DNA of 64,000 nt. Origin: an uncultured Lachnospiraceae bacterium. GTDB taxonomy: Bacteria; Bacillota; Clostridia; Lachnospirales; Lachnospiraceae. The notes beneath the pieces were generated by a model. It saw only the letters and a program-made list of their open reading frames with translations, was not told where the DNA came from and made no database searches. Location of the stretch: the NCBI GenBank assembly GCA_959022495.1, contig CAUEYX010000013.1, positions 1 through 64,000 of the forward strand, in the 5' to 3' direction. Each line of letters starts with the position of its first letter. Position 1 is the stretch's first letter. The translations under genes were made by a program, and so were the position numbers. Shown one piece after another: positions 48,530 through 57,040 of this stretch.

Positions 48530-49599
48530 TATTTCGCTCCTCCCATCATCTCAATAAATCTGTCAAACAGGTAACCGGAATCCTGCGGCCCGGGACACGC
48601 CTCGGGATGAAACTGCACGGTGAAAATATTCTTTCCCACATACGCAAGCCCCTCGTTTGTCCCGTCATTTACATTTTTAAACGCAGGAGCCGCCACTGCC
48701 GGGTCCATGCTTTCGTCATCTACCACGTATCCATGGTTCTGGGATGAGATGTATACTCTTCCCGTATCTAAATCCTTCACCGGATGATTGCCGCCCCGGT
48801 GTCCGTATTTCAGTTTGTGCGTGGACGCGCCTGTGGCAAGCGCCATGAGCTGGTGTCCAAGACAGATGGCGAAGATCGGAATGTCTGTATTGTAAAGCTT
48901 TCTGATTTCTTCGATAATGGACGTGCAGTCCGCCGGGTCCCCAGGACCGTTGGAGAGCATGATACCGTCGGGATTTGATGAAATGATTTCTTCCGCGGTT
49001 GTGTGGGCCGGATACACAGTCACTTCGCAGCCACGTTGATTTAAAGATTTCGCGATATTGTTCTTTGCGCCAAGGTCAAGAAGTGCGACTCTCTTTCCTG
49101 TCCCTTCGAGAACGTATTTCTCGGTACATGTCACTTTGGAGACAACATCCCCTACGGTGTACGCTTTGAGCTTTGGCAGGATCTCATCCAGATCATAGTT
49201 CTCATTCGTTGTGATCATGCCGTTCATTGTACCTTTTTCTCTCAGGATTTTTGTAAGTGCACGTGTATCGATCCCCGCAATTCCCGGAATATCCTGATTC
49301 TTGAGAAATTCCTGGATCGTTCCTTCACAGCGGAAATTGCTCGGCATTCTGGACAGTTCTCTTACAATATATCCGTCCGGCCACGCCTTCTTTGACTCCA
49401 TATCCGGCGTGATGCCGTAGTTGCCGATGAGCGGATAGGTCATGACGACTGCCTGTCCCGCATAGGACGGGTCTGTCAGCACCTCCAGATAACCTGTCAT
49501 AGAAGTATTAAAAACAATTTCGCTGATACAGTCACGCGTCGAGCCGATACTCGTCCCAGTAAATACTGTACCGTCTTCCAATATTAGAAACGCCTTCAT
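48529..49599 (-). CDS. carA: Carbamoyl-phosphate synthase small subunit
   Basis: 356 residues from the Met after GGGAAAGGGTGAAC. CPSase small-chain N-terminal domain (MKAFLILEDGTVFTG ... FNTSMTGYLEVLTDPSY) and class I glutaminase domain with the catalytic Cys in FAICLGHQLMALA and the His-Glu of FTVQFHPEACPGP. It passes glutamine-derived ammonia to CarB. Confidence 0.97.
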   Translation of the reverse strand: MKAFLILEDGTVFTGTSIGSTRDCISEIVFNTSMTGYLEVLTDPSYAGQAVVMTYPLIGNYGITPDMESKKAWPDGYIVRELSRMPSNFRCEGTIQEFLKNQDIPGIAGIDTRALTKILREKGTMNGMITTNENYDLDEILPKLKAYTVGDVVSKVTCTEKYVLEGTGKRVALLDLGAKNNIAKSLNQRGCEVTVYPAHTTAEEIISSNPDGIMLSNGPGDPADCTSIIEEIRKLYNTDIPIFAICLGHQLMALATGASTHKLKYGHRGGNHPVKDLDTGRVYISSQNHGYVVDDESMDPAVAAPAFKNVNDGTNEGLAYVGKNIFTVQFHPEACPGPQDSGYLFDRFIEMMGGAK

Positions 49600-49643
49600 C
49601 TGTTCACCCTTTCCCTTCGTACAAATCAATAGCTGCTAATCTG

Positions 49644-49670
49644 AAAAACGCCCTGTCCCGGATAGGCCGT
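49644..49670 (-). promoter_or_regulatory. Candidate attenuator hairpin in the carAB leader
   Basis: On the minus strand CCTATCCGGGACAGG forms a short stem (one mismatch), followed by GCGTTTTTC. It lies 45 bases before carA inside a 130-base leader, as PyrR-type attenuators do. No clear PyrR-binding motif was found. Confidence 0.35.
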
Positions 49671-49733
49671 TACATAGCAAAGGCACTCTTGGAGTCTTTT
49701 CATCCAGAGCGCCCTCTTTCTCAAATTGTAAAG

Positions 49734-49762
49734 ATTATACTACAACTGCGTATAGATTTCAA
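49734..49762 (-). promoter_or_regulatory. carAB promoter
   Basis: Minus-strand TTGAAA (49757-49762) and TATAAT (49734-49739), 17 bases apart, giving a leader of about 130 bases before carA. Confidence 0.75.
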
Positions 49763-49813
49763 CTGATAAATACCCTCAAATATTTCACGAATACTTCTAA
49801 ATATTCAAAACTA

Positions 49814-51064
49814 TTACTCATAATTCCAAAATACGCTCATCCGGCAGTGCTTCTCATCTTGGATGTACGTATACTTTACACGTTCCAATCCATAAACCCC
49901 TGCAAGGTTCTGGGCGGCCTTCGGGAACAGGTCATTGATCATGGCCTCCCCTGCCTGGGCAAATACAGACGCATCGGAAAATTTGCACACAAACATCTCC
50001 TCACCGGCATAGATACTGCTGTTCATCGCTGACAGAAGAATTTGTGGATCAAAAGATTCGTAGTACATTCCATTCATTTTGTAATAATTCAGGTCATCCT
50101 GATCACACACGGGATAGGACACGCCGCTGTCCTGCACATGGTCCACGGCGATCTCCTCATCCGTGCAGCACAGATAGTCATAATTGATCACATTCTCCGG
50201 AAGCTTCTCCCCGCTCTCGGCAGAATAAAAGACCGGGTCACCAAAAGTCACATCCATCTGATAATAGGTTCCGCCGCATTTTACAATATTCCAGGCGTGA
50301 GCTCCCTGCCCTTCCACGGTGCCCACCACATAGACCGCCTCAATCCCCAGCCTGCCCAGAAGGTACTGGGCCGCCCTGGAATATCCCGCGCAGACGGATC
50401 TCCTGCCCACAAGAGCGCTGTAGATATTCTGGTTGTCCGGGGCATTCTCATCATAATCAACTGTATTTACAATATATTCGAATACATATTTGATCCGTTC
50501 ATACTCCGAAGCCCCGGCATCCGCTCCCCCGATGCATGTCTCTGCCGCCGCGTCAATCTCTGCCTGCCGCTGCTCCCTCACCGTGCTGTCACATGTATAG
50601 CCGGGATAAAATTCGGTATAACTGTCATAGACGGTCATTTTCGAACTTCCATCGCACCAGAACAGTTCCGGGCGGTCATACAGAAGGTACTCATACACCT
50701 TTTCCGGATGATCATCCCGCCCCGCATGGAGCAGGATACATTCCTGCATCTGCTGTGCCCCCTGGAGCAGTTCCCGGTACACAGTCTGTTCCTCCGCGTT
50801 TAACTGCTGGTAATAGAAGTCACCTTCCACCTCCTCCACTGTGACTGTGAGTTCCGGGAAATCCGCTCCCTGCTCTGACGCCAGATTCACAGTCTCTTCC
50901 ACTGCCCTGCCCGCGATTTTCTTTAACATGCCTCCCAATTCCGCCTGCGCCCACGGCAGCGCGTATGCCGCTAATCCGCCCAGTCCCACGATGACTGCCA
51001 GGGCACACAGGCAGCCTGTGGTCCGGGCGCGTTTTCTCCTTCTTCTCCTTCTTCTGTCAGCCAT
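49814..51064 (-). CDS. Transglutaminase-like domain protein, membrane-anchored
   Basis: 416 residues from the Met after GAGAGGAG. A very basic start (RRRRRRRKRARTT) and one helix (about 20-42) anchor it. The transglutaminase-like core (about 185-290) keeps the Cys of SVCAGYSRAAQYLL, the His of GQGAHAWNIV and the Asp of YYQMDVTFGDP, so a papain-like cysteine protease or transglutaminase is expected, outside the membrane. Lies downstream of the peptidoglycan-binding gene in the same direction (86-base gap). Cell-wall or spore-envelope protein processing is a fair guess. Confidence 0.82.
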   Translation of the reverse strand: MADRRRRRRRKRARTTGCLCALAVIVGLGGLAAYALPWAQAELGGMLKKIAGRAVEETVNLASEQGADFPELTVTVEEVEGDFYYQQLNAEEQTVYRELLQGAQQMQECILLHAGRDDHPEKVYEYLLYDRPELFWCDGSSKMTVYDSYTEFYPGYTCDSTVREQRQAEIDAAAETCIGGADAGASEYERIKYVFEYIVNTVDYDENAPDNQNIYSALVGRRSVCAGYSRAAQYLLGRLGIEAVYVVGTVEGQGAHAWNIVKCGGTYYQMDVTFGDPVFYSAESGEKLPENVINYDYLCCTDEEIAVDHVQDSGVSYPVCDQDDLNYYKMNGMYYESFDPQILLSAMNSSIYAGEEMFVCKFSDASVFAQAGEAMINDLFPKAAQNLAGVYGLERVKYTYIQDEKHCRMSVFWNYE

Positions 51065-51150
51065 ACTTCTCCTCTCCACACCTGCCGCCAGGTTCTTTCT
51101 TTTGCATCAGAGTGTCACTCTCTCTCAGGCTTCCCGCCCGGAACCGGGAG

Positions 51151-52413
51151 TCATGTCAGCTCAGCGATACGCGACACTCCCACGTAGATTTCCGAAATTT
51201 TGTACCAGGTTGAATAATCCACTTTTCCCGTCACCGGAAGACCGAAGACAGACTGGAATTCTCTCACCGCCTCCGCGGTGGCAGGCCCGTAGATCCCGTC
51301 CGCGGTAATCTTTGGCAGCGCGGGATACGCCCCGGCTATCACATTGAGCTGTTCCTGCATCTGACGGACTTTCTCCCCGCTGGACCCTTCTTCCAGAGTA
51401 TACCCAGGCCAGGAGGCCGGTATGCCTGAGATCTCTTCCGCTGTATTAATATACATATCATCTCCATAGAAATACCGGAGAATCTCGATCGGTGAGTATC
51501 CCTGGTCTCCCAGTTCCTTTGATCCCCACTGGGTCATCCAGTTCGGGCATGTCACCCTTCTGCCGTCACAATACTGGGTCAGAATCGGCTGCCGCACATT
51601 GGGCCTGGACAGATAGTTCGCGAACAGCTCATCCACGATTACTGATATTGTATCATAATAATTCCTCTCTGGTATCCATTTGTGGTCAAAAGCTGTCGAA
51701 GAAGTGATCGTAAAGTCATATCCCCGGTTCCGGTACCACTCCGTGTAAACCCTGTTCAATGTAAAAGACATGATCGCCAGTACATTGGCCCGGATCGTGT
51801 CAGCCGGCCATGTGGCATAGATCTCGCTGGACGCCACGTTCTTGATATAATCCTTATATTTCACATAATAATTCGTCGCTGTCGTGTCCCGCGGGGACCC
51901 GTCATGCACCACAATATACTCCGGCACAACCACCCGGCTTAAAACAATCTCCCCGGTCTCGTTGACGGGCTTTATCTCATCTTCCGCGATCTTGGGCGGA
52001 TACTCCGCGTATAAAGTATGGGCAGGGATGACGAATACTTCTTCCTCTTCCCTGCCCACATCGCTCGGTCTCATCCTCACGTTCTGAATCGCCTTTACAT
52101 TGGCCAGTATCTCTGTTCCCGCAATACTCACAGGCTCAAATCCCGGCGCGCTTACATCCAGTGTATATTCCGAGTAGGGCTGCCTGTCATTATTCCGATC
52201 CAAACTCCATTCTTCCGGCGGAGCATCCAGCTCCAGCACTTCCGTCTGACCGGAAGAATCCGTCTCCACTCTCTCCAGTGTGCTTTCCGGGACTCCGGTA
52301 TAAGATATCGATATGCGCGCATCCGCTATAGGGCGTCCGCCCACAGTGGAAGTTACATTAATCTGGAGCTCCCCTTTCTCTGCCGCTTCCTGCATTGCTC
52401 TTATATGTGCCAT
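51151..52413 (-). CDS. Peptidoglycan-binding domain protein
   Basis: 420 residues from the Met with AGGAG upstream. Residues about 12-110 look like a carboxypeptidase-regulatory/Ig-like beta domain (LQINVTSTVGGRPIADARISI ... TLDVSAPGFEPVSI). The middle (about 180-330) includes RANVLAIMSFTLNRVYTEWYRNRGYDFTIT, somewhat like SpoIID/LytB proteins. The end (about 345-412) is a peptidoglycan-binding domain (GSSGEKVRQMQEQLNVI ... TADGIYGPATAEAVREFQ). No signal peptide is visible, as for forespore or mother-cell proteins. A role at the spore cortex is plausible. Confidence 0.8.
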   Translation of the reverse strand: MAHIRAMQEAAEKGELQINVTSTVGGRPIADARISISYTGVPESTLERVETDSSGQTEVLELDAPPEEWSLDRNNDRQPYSEYTLDVSAPGFEPVSIAGTEILANVKAIQNVRMRPSDVGREEEEVFVIPAHTLYAEYPPKIAEDEIKPVNETGEIVLSRVVVPEYIVVHDGSPRDTTATNYYVKYKDYIKNVASSEIYATWPADTIRANVLAIMSFTLNRVYTEWYRNRGYDFTITSSTAFDHKWIPERNYYDTISVIVDELFANYLSRPNVRQPILTQYCDGRRVTCPNWMTQWGSKELGDQGYSPIEILRYFYGDDMYINTAEEISGIPASWPGYTLEEGSSGEKVRQMQEQLNVIAGAYPALPKITADGIYGPATAEAVREFQSVFGLPVTGKVDYSTWYKISEIYVGVSRIAELT

Positions 52414-52510
52414 TCCTGTCTCCTGCATTTTCATTTAATCTTTTTAATTATATAAGGAGAACTTCCGATTTAGAACACTGCCCCTGCTTTCCACTTTTTC
52501 TTTTTATATC

Positions 52511-52774
52511 TTATTCGATCCAGCCTGCTTTTTTCATCTCCTCAAACAGCAGGGTGACATCCTTTTGCACCTCATCATAATCCGCTTCAAACTGCCCGCA
52601 GATCAGTTCTGCCATTTCTTCAGGCGAATCTGCTTTTTCAATATTGTCCCATATAAATGCGGATACATCATTTGCCAGGATGAGTCCGCTGAACTTCAGG
52701 GCAGTCGGTCCGACAGGCATCATAATATGTTCCCCTGCAATATTCCTAAGTATAAAGTTCTCTTTCTTCTTCAC
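52511..52774 (-). CDS. PqqD-like peptide chaperone
   Basis: 87 residues with the PqqD fold pattern: FILRNIAGEHIMMPVGPTA, LNDVSAFIWDNIEK-like helix, then AELICGQFEADYDEVQKDVTLLFEEMKKAGWI. PqqD/RRE proteins bind leader peptides of ribosomally made peptides and hand them to modifying enzymes. Its start overlaps the stop of the radical SAM gene by 4 bases, so the two act together. Confidence 0.85.
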   Translation of the reverse strand: MKKKENFILRNIAGEHIMMPVGPTALKFSGLILANDVSAFIWDNIEKADSPEEMAELICGQFEADYDEVQKDVTLLFEEMKKAGWIE

Positions 52775-53958
52775 GGATTGTCTTCCTTTCCTATATTTAA
52801 ATGGTACTTTTTCATATAGCGGTACATCGCGTCAAGCGTCAGTTCTGTCATCCGGCAGTGATAAAGAGAGGTCCCGTCAAAATGTCCTGTCTCCGCAAGC
52901 GCCGATGCGGGACATACCGTACATACTGCCCGCTTCTCACAATAGGAGCACTCCGCTGACAGCAGAATGGAATCTGTTTTTTCTTTCAATTTCTCCCAGC
53001 TGTCCGCAAACCCATGTACAAAAGGAAGCGTATAGGGTTCATTCATCATGGCGCACGGTGTCATATGCCCCTGCCATGTGATCCAGCAGGAATTGTTGGC
53101 CGCGGCGCAATGAAAGCCCTTGTTTAAATGTCCGGGATTTTTCCTCGTCTTTTCATATTTTTTTAGGTGGTTTACAATTCCCTGCGCATAGTCCGTGTCA
53201 TCGGACATCAAACGGCTGCATTCAAACGTACATCTCACCGCCTCCTCCGGGGTAAATCGGATCTGTTTCTCCGCTGCCTGTTCCGATGGAGACTGTTTTC
53301 CCGCTGTCGATTCTTCCTCACGGTTTCCTCCCGCCTTTTCCTTCCTGACCGGCGGAAATGCGTACGCTGCCGTTTCATAGGGAATCCCAAGCTCTGCGGC
53401 ATACTTGATACAGTTCTCCGCGTCCGCTGCATTGAGTGGAGTAAACATGGTTTTCAGTTCCACTGCGATCTGACTTTCCCGTAGAAGACGAACCGCATGA
53501 TCCACCCGTGTAAACATGCCTTCCTGCCCACACAGCTTCCGGTATGTCTCATTATCAGCGCCGTACAGAGAAATACTGACACATTTCGGCGGGTATTGCG
53601 CAAGCCAGGAAACCGCTTTTTCATTGATGAGCGTTGCATTTGTGTTGATCGTCAGGAGAAATCCCATCCTGTAGAGCTGTTCATACAGATCCCTGAATCC
53701 CGGGTATAAAAACACCTCCCCGCCTGTAAGGAGCAGAAACAATACATCTGCCTCCCTCATTTCTTCCGCCAGGCGCAGCCACTCCTCATAAGGCCGGAGT
53801 CCTCCCTCTGCCTGAACCCGATCCATATCGGAGCGGATATAGCACATCCGGCAGTTTAAATTGCATACCGGAAGGAGCTCAAAATTTACTTTCACAGGCC
53901 TGCGCTCAATCATTGCCTGCTTCATCAGTCTTTCTGTGATATGATTGGAAAGTCCCAT
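52771..53958 (-). CDS. Radical SAM/SPASM peptide-modifying enzyme
   Basis: 395 residues from an ATG with GGAGGGAGGAG before it. CxxxCxxC motif in LPVCNLNCRMCYIR (cluster I), radical SAM barrel (LLTGGEVFLYPGF), then a Cys-rich SPASM region (FHCAAANNSCWITWQGHMTPCAMM ... CSYCEKRAVCTVCPA) for two more clusters. Enzymes of this kind cross-link or epimerise peptides. A poorly conserved insert rich in Glu, Ser and Lys (about 205-235) is unusual. The start lies inside the end of the HprK-like gene (53-base overlap). Confidence 0.92.
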   Translation of the reverse strand: MGLSNHITERLMKQAMIERRPVKVNFELLPVCNLNCRMCYIRSDMDRVQAEGGLRPYEEWLRLAEEMREADVLFLLLTGGEVFLYPGFRDLYEQLYRMGFLLTINTNATLINEKAVSWLAQYPPKCVSISLYGADNETYRKLCGQEGMFTRVDHAVRLLRESQIAVELKTMFTPLNAADAENCIKYAAELGIPYETAAYAFPPVRKEKAGGNREEESTAGKQSPSEQAAEKQIRFTPEEAVRCTFECSRLMSDDTDYAQGIVNHLKKYEKTRKNPGHLNKGFHCAAANNSCWITWQGHMTPCAMMNEPYTLPFVHGFADSWEKLKEKTDSILLSAECSYCEKRAVCTVCPASALAETGHFDGTSLYHCRMTELTLDAMYRYMKKYHLNIGKEDNP

Positions 53959-54805
53959 GCTCCTCCCTCCTCTTTCGCAATTCCCGATACAGCGTTTCTA
54001 CCGCGCCTGCCGTCTTTGTACAAGAGTAATAATATACAGGCGCATCCATACACAGCTCTGCCAATAGATCCATGACCTTTTCGCAGAATGTCTGGTCCCA
54101 GGGATTTACTGTGATCTGGGACAGCAGACAGGCAACCCCCGCTGTCCCGGCTTCTATGAGACGGTTCACAGGTCCTTTGTCAAGGATCACAACCCCTTTC
54201 ACAGGATGCGTCTCATTCAGGCAGTATGGAGACGCCCCGGAAAACGGGGTCCCGTATGCGTTCCAGATCCCCTTCTCTTTTCCCAGAATGCATTTATCTC
54301 CGTTAATGATTCTCGCATCCGCATAATTCTCCCACAAGTCCGCCTGCGTCGATTTCCCTCCCCCGCTGGGAGCGGTAAAAAGAACCGCGCCCTCCAGAGA
54401 CGGTACATAAATGTATGAGGAATGCAGCACCACATTTGCCTTTTCAATCAGGGGCTGTTCCAGATGAAGGAGATCCGGCAGCACATAATGGTGCAGGTCA
54501 TAATCTCTGATGTCCTCCGGTACAGTGACCAGGAATCGCCTGCTGTCCAGCCGTTCTGTCACGGCATAGGGCACGCCGTCCGCTATACGGATCTGCAGGA
54601 TTCTATTCTCATGCTCCACAACCAGACTGCCGAAATCCTCATAGAGCGCGCGGCAATGATCGGGTATCATGATCCTGGGGCTGTAACAGAAATCATAAGT
54701 GATATCCGGACATCCCTCCTCCATATAAAAAGGAACCAGTCTGCTGAGAAACTGGTCCTTGAAAATATGTATAATATCAATGCTTAACTTTCCAATTCTG
54801 TACAT
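53906..54805 (-). CDS. HPr kinase-like protein of the peptide cluster
   Basis: 299 residues. The C-terminal half has a P-loop FTAPSGGGKSTQADLW and the INGDK and GTPFSGASP segments of the HprK/PEPCK fold; the N-terminal half (about 1-140) is unlike HprK and may bind the peptide. Such HprK-like proteins occur in lasso and other RiPP clusters, where they can phosphorylate the peptide or act in another, still unclear step. The catalytic His of true HprK is not obvious. Ends overlapping the radical SAM gene. Confidence 0.8.
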   Translation of the reverse strand: MYRIGKLSIDIIHIFKDQFLSRLVPFYMEEGCPDITYDFCYSPRIMIPDHCRALYEDFGSLVVEHENRILQIRIADGVPYAVTERLDSRRFLVTVPEDIRDYDLHHYVLPDLLHLEQPLIEKANVVLHSSYIYVPSLEGAVLFTAPSGGGKSTQADLWENYADARIINGDKCILGKEKGIWNAYGTPFSGASPYCLNETHPVKGVVILDKGPVNRLIEAGTAGVACLLSQITVNPWDQTFCEKVMDLLAELCMDAPVYYYSCTKTAGAVETLYRELRKRREEHGTFQSYHRKTDEAGND

Positions 54806-54832
54806 GTGCAGCCCTTTTATAAATTCGAATGT

Positions 54833-55189
54833 TTATGAAAACATAACCGCGCCATTATATGCCGGAACGTGATTATCATTATTCGCCTTCGCGCCATAAA
54901 ATGTCTTTCCGAAAGACTCTCCTGTCTGCGCCACTGTCATACCATCCCAATCGTAAATACAGCCATCCTTGTCTGTACCGTCATTGAACACTGTTGTAGG
55001 ATAAATTCTCTGATCAGACAAAATCCCTTTTCCTGCTGTATGGCCGTTATCTCCAACTGCGCACAGCTGCTGGCCATATGTTATCATTAATGGCTCATTC
55101 GGATCAGTATGGTATTCGCATGCCGCAATACTGCTGGACACTGTATATTTTTCCGCGTAAAAAACCGGTTTTACATATGTTTTTTTCAT
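54833..55189 (-). CDS. Candidate precursor/substrate protein with YxxP leader
   Basis: 118 residues. MKKTYVKPVFYAEKYTVSS resembles RiPP leaders recognised by PqqD-like proteins (aromatic-x-x-P). After SIAACEYHTD comes a polar, Gly/Asn/Asp-rich remainder with many Tyr, Trp and few Cys (three), long for a precursor. No known family. It is followed by the HprK-like gene after 27 bases, with an AGGAGGTAATC ribosome site. It may be the modified product or a structural substrate. Confidence 0.6.
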   Translation of the reverse strand: MKKTYVKPVFYAEKYTVSSSIAACEYHTDPNEPLMITYGQQLCAVGDNGHTAGKGILSDQRIYPTTVFNDGTDKDGCIYDWDGMTVAQTGESFGKTFYGAKANNDNHVPAYNGAVMFS

Positions 55190-55226
55190 CGTAAGATTAC
55201 CTCCTGTACCCTCTGAATAACTTCCC

Positions 55227-55442
55227 CTATGATGAGATTCTTACATTCATATACAGATTTATAGGACAAGAATATCCTGCCTCGAAAAACGATCTCTTAT
55301 CCGTTTCCTTTTCTACAGGATACCCACATCGTTTCAGCTGCCTGCACAGCTCCTCTTCTGTCATCATCTTTAAATCACCCTGTATTTTATCCAATTCGCA
55401 GGAAATGATCTTTGCCATCGGAGCTTCCCATATTTTTTTCAT
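55227..55442 (-). CDS. Candidate precursor peptide with WxxP leader
   Basis: 71 residues from the Met with AAGGGG upstream; a longer frame to 55490 lacks a site. MKKIWEAPMAKIISCELDK parallels the MKKTYVKP start of the next gene. The rest (TEEELCRQLKRCGYPVEK ... FFEAGYSCPINLYMNVRI) has four Cys. First gene of the cluster, right after the divergent promoter region. Function unknown; a RiPP precursor or a small regulator are both possible. Confidence 0.55.
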   Translation of the reverse strand: MKKIWEAPMAKIISCELDKIQGDLKMMTEEELCRQLKRCGYPVEKETDKRSFFEAGYSCPINLYMNVRISS

Positions 55443-55596
55443 GGATATTCCCCTTCTTTTCAAAGGATATATAAAACTCTGTTTTTGCATTTCTATGACA
55501 TTTTATATCCTATTAAGTTAAATGTCAAGTTTTATAAATCATATTTTCAGATAAATATTGTATATAATATCCTATAAGGTGGAGGTATAAAACAAT
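55443..55596. promoter_or_regulatory. Divergent control region with ATATCCTAT repeats
   Basis: ATATCCTAT occurs at 55505-55513 and 55567-55575, in direct orientation 62 bases apart, in an AT-rich region between the peptide cluster and the XRE gene. Likely operators for the XRE protein. Confidence 0.5.
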
Positions 55597-55938
55597 ATGT
55601 ATGAAAAACTTATTGCTGAAAGGATTTCCTCGCTTCGCATGCGTAAAAATGTTTCTGCCCGCGAAATGAGCCTGGCAATTGGTCAGAATGAAAGCTATAT
55701 CAACCGTATTGAAAACGGACATGCACTTCCGTCCATGCAGTGCTTTTTTTATATATGCGAATATTTGGAAGTTACGCCGGAAGAATTTTTTGCTCTTAAT
55801 AGCGCAAATCCCCTTCGGTGTAAAGAAGCTGTAAAAGAACTTCAGAGACTTGATTCAAAGCAGCTTGATACGATCAAAAAATTCATTGAAAATGTAAAAG
55901 TTCTGCTTGATGAAATGCCACAGACTGATAATGAATAA
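55597..55938 (+). CDS. XRE-family regulator next to the peptide cluster
   Basis: 113 residues. N-terminal HTH: IAERISSLRMRKNVSAREMSLAIGQNESYINRIENGHALPSM. The C-terminal 45 residues are helical (KEAVKELQRLDSKQLDTIKKFI), like SinR/AnsR-type repressors. Divergent from the peptide cluster with operator-like repeats between, so it probably controls both. GGTGGAGG precedes the ATG. Confidence 0.85.
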   Translation: MYEKLIAERISSLRMRKNVSAREMSLAIGQNESYINRIENGHALPSMQCFFYICEYLEVTPEEFFALNSANPLRCKEAVKELQRLDSKQLDTIKKFIENVKVLLDEMPQTDNE

Positions 55939-55950
55939 AGTATCTAATCA

Positions 55951-55983
55951 GGGGGCATCCTAAACTTTTTAGGACGCCCCCTT
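55951..55983. terminator. Hairpin between the XRE and rseP genes
   Basis: Stem GGGGGC-A-TCCTAAA / TTTAGGA-C-GCCCCC, one mismatch. Fits both converging genes; no strong T-run. Confidence 0.6.
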
Positions 55984-56005
55984 CTGCAGCGGTTCTTTCT
56001 ATACT

Positions 56006-57037
56006 TTAGAATAATTTCATTATATCGTTGTACATTACAATGACCATCAGGATCATCAGGGCCGCAAACCCGGCGAAATGCACCATTCCTTCTTTTTCCG
56101 GCGGCACCCTCTTTTTCCGGACCGCCTCAATAATCAAGAATACAAGCCTTCCCCCGTCCAGCGCAGGCAGTGGAAGCAGGTTCAAGATTCCCAGATTCGC
56201 AGTCAGCAGGGTCCCGAAATTTAACATCGTCAGGAAGATGGTCCAGGCGCCGGCCGGAGCCGCCGATTCATACACATCGTTTACTACATTCACGATCCCC
56301 ACCGGTCCGGAGAGATCTCTAAGCCCCGCCTGACCTGTAAAGAGCATGCGCAGGCTGTCCACAGTGTAATGAATCCAGTATTTCACCTTGTAAAGCCCAT
56401 ACTGCATAGACCCCAGAATTCCCGGTTTCTCGACCCCGCCGCTGACGACGCCGAGCATCGGCGTACTGCTGTCGTCCAGCACCCTTGGCTCCAATTCCGC
56501 TGTATATTTTTTCCCGTCCCGCTCATACACGACTTCAAATGGAGCTTCATCCGCATGGGTCATTGTATAGAGCTGCAGATCATCCCAGATATGGATATTG
56601 CGCCCGTTAATCTCTTTTATCACGTCCCCCGACTGAATACCCTGCTCTTGGGCGGATGACCCTTCCGTCACATCCGTGATTTCCGCCGGCCGGTATCCCG
56701 TGGCGCCAATAAGGATTACACAGAAGATCCATGCCAGGATCAGATTGAAAACGGGCCCTCCCGCGATCACCGACATCCGCGCCCACACAGACTTACTGTT
56801 AAAGCTGCCGGGAGACATATCGTCCACATCATCTTCCCCCATCATGCAGGCGCCGCCGAAGGGAAGCAGCTTGATACAGAAAAAGGTCTCCCCGATCTTT
56901 TTTCCGATCAGTGTGGGCCCCAGCCCGAGAGAAAATTCTTGTACTCGGATGCCGTTTTTCTTTGCCAGGAGAAAATGTCCCAGCTCGTGAAATATAATAA
57001 TAAAACTAAATAGTAGAATTGCTATGATTATGCCCAT
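56006..57037 (-). CDS. rseP: RIP metalloprotease RseP (site-2 protease)
   Basis: 343 residues. HExxH zinc motif in FHELGHFLLAKK, a PDZ domain (SSAQEQGIQSGDVIKEINGRNI), and the LLPLPALDGGRLVF motif giving the third ligand. Cuts membrane-bound regulators such as anti-sigma factors. Starts 3 bases after dxr, at the end of the conserved pyrH-frr-uppS-cdsA-dxr-rseP block. Confidence 0.94.
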   Translation of the reverse strand: MGIIIAILLFSFIIIFHELGHFLLAKKNGIRVQEFSLGLGPTLIGKKIGETFFCIKLLPFGGACMMGEDDVDDMSPGSFNSKSVWARMSVIAGGPVFNLILAWIFCVILIGATGYRPAEITDVTEGSSAQEQGIQSGDVIKEINGRNIHIWDDLQLYTMTHADEAPFEVVYERDGKKYTAELEPRVLDDSSTPMLGVVSGGVEKPGILGSMQYGLYKVKYWIHYTVDSLRMLFTGQAGLRDLSGPVGIVNVVNDVYESAAPAGAWTIFLTMLNFGTLLTANLGILNLLPLPALDGGRLVFLIIEAVRKKRVPPEKEGMVHFAGFAALMILMVIVMYNDIMKLF

Positions 57038-57040
57038 GTA

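Noticed and set aside
52771..55442. Lasso peptide or PQQ cluster
   Set aside because: No asparagine-synthetase-like cyclase and no pqqA/B/C genes; only the PqqD-like and HprK-like parts are shared.
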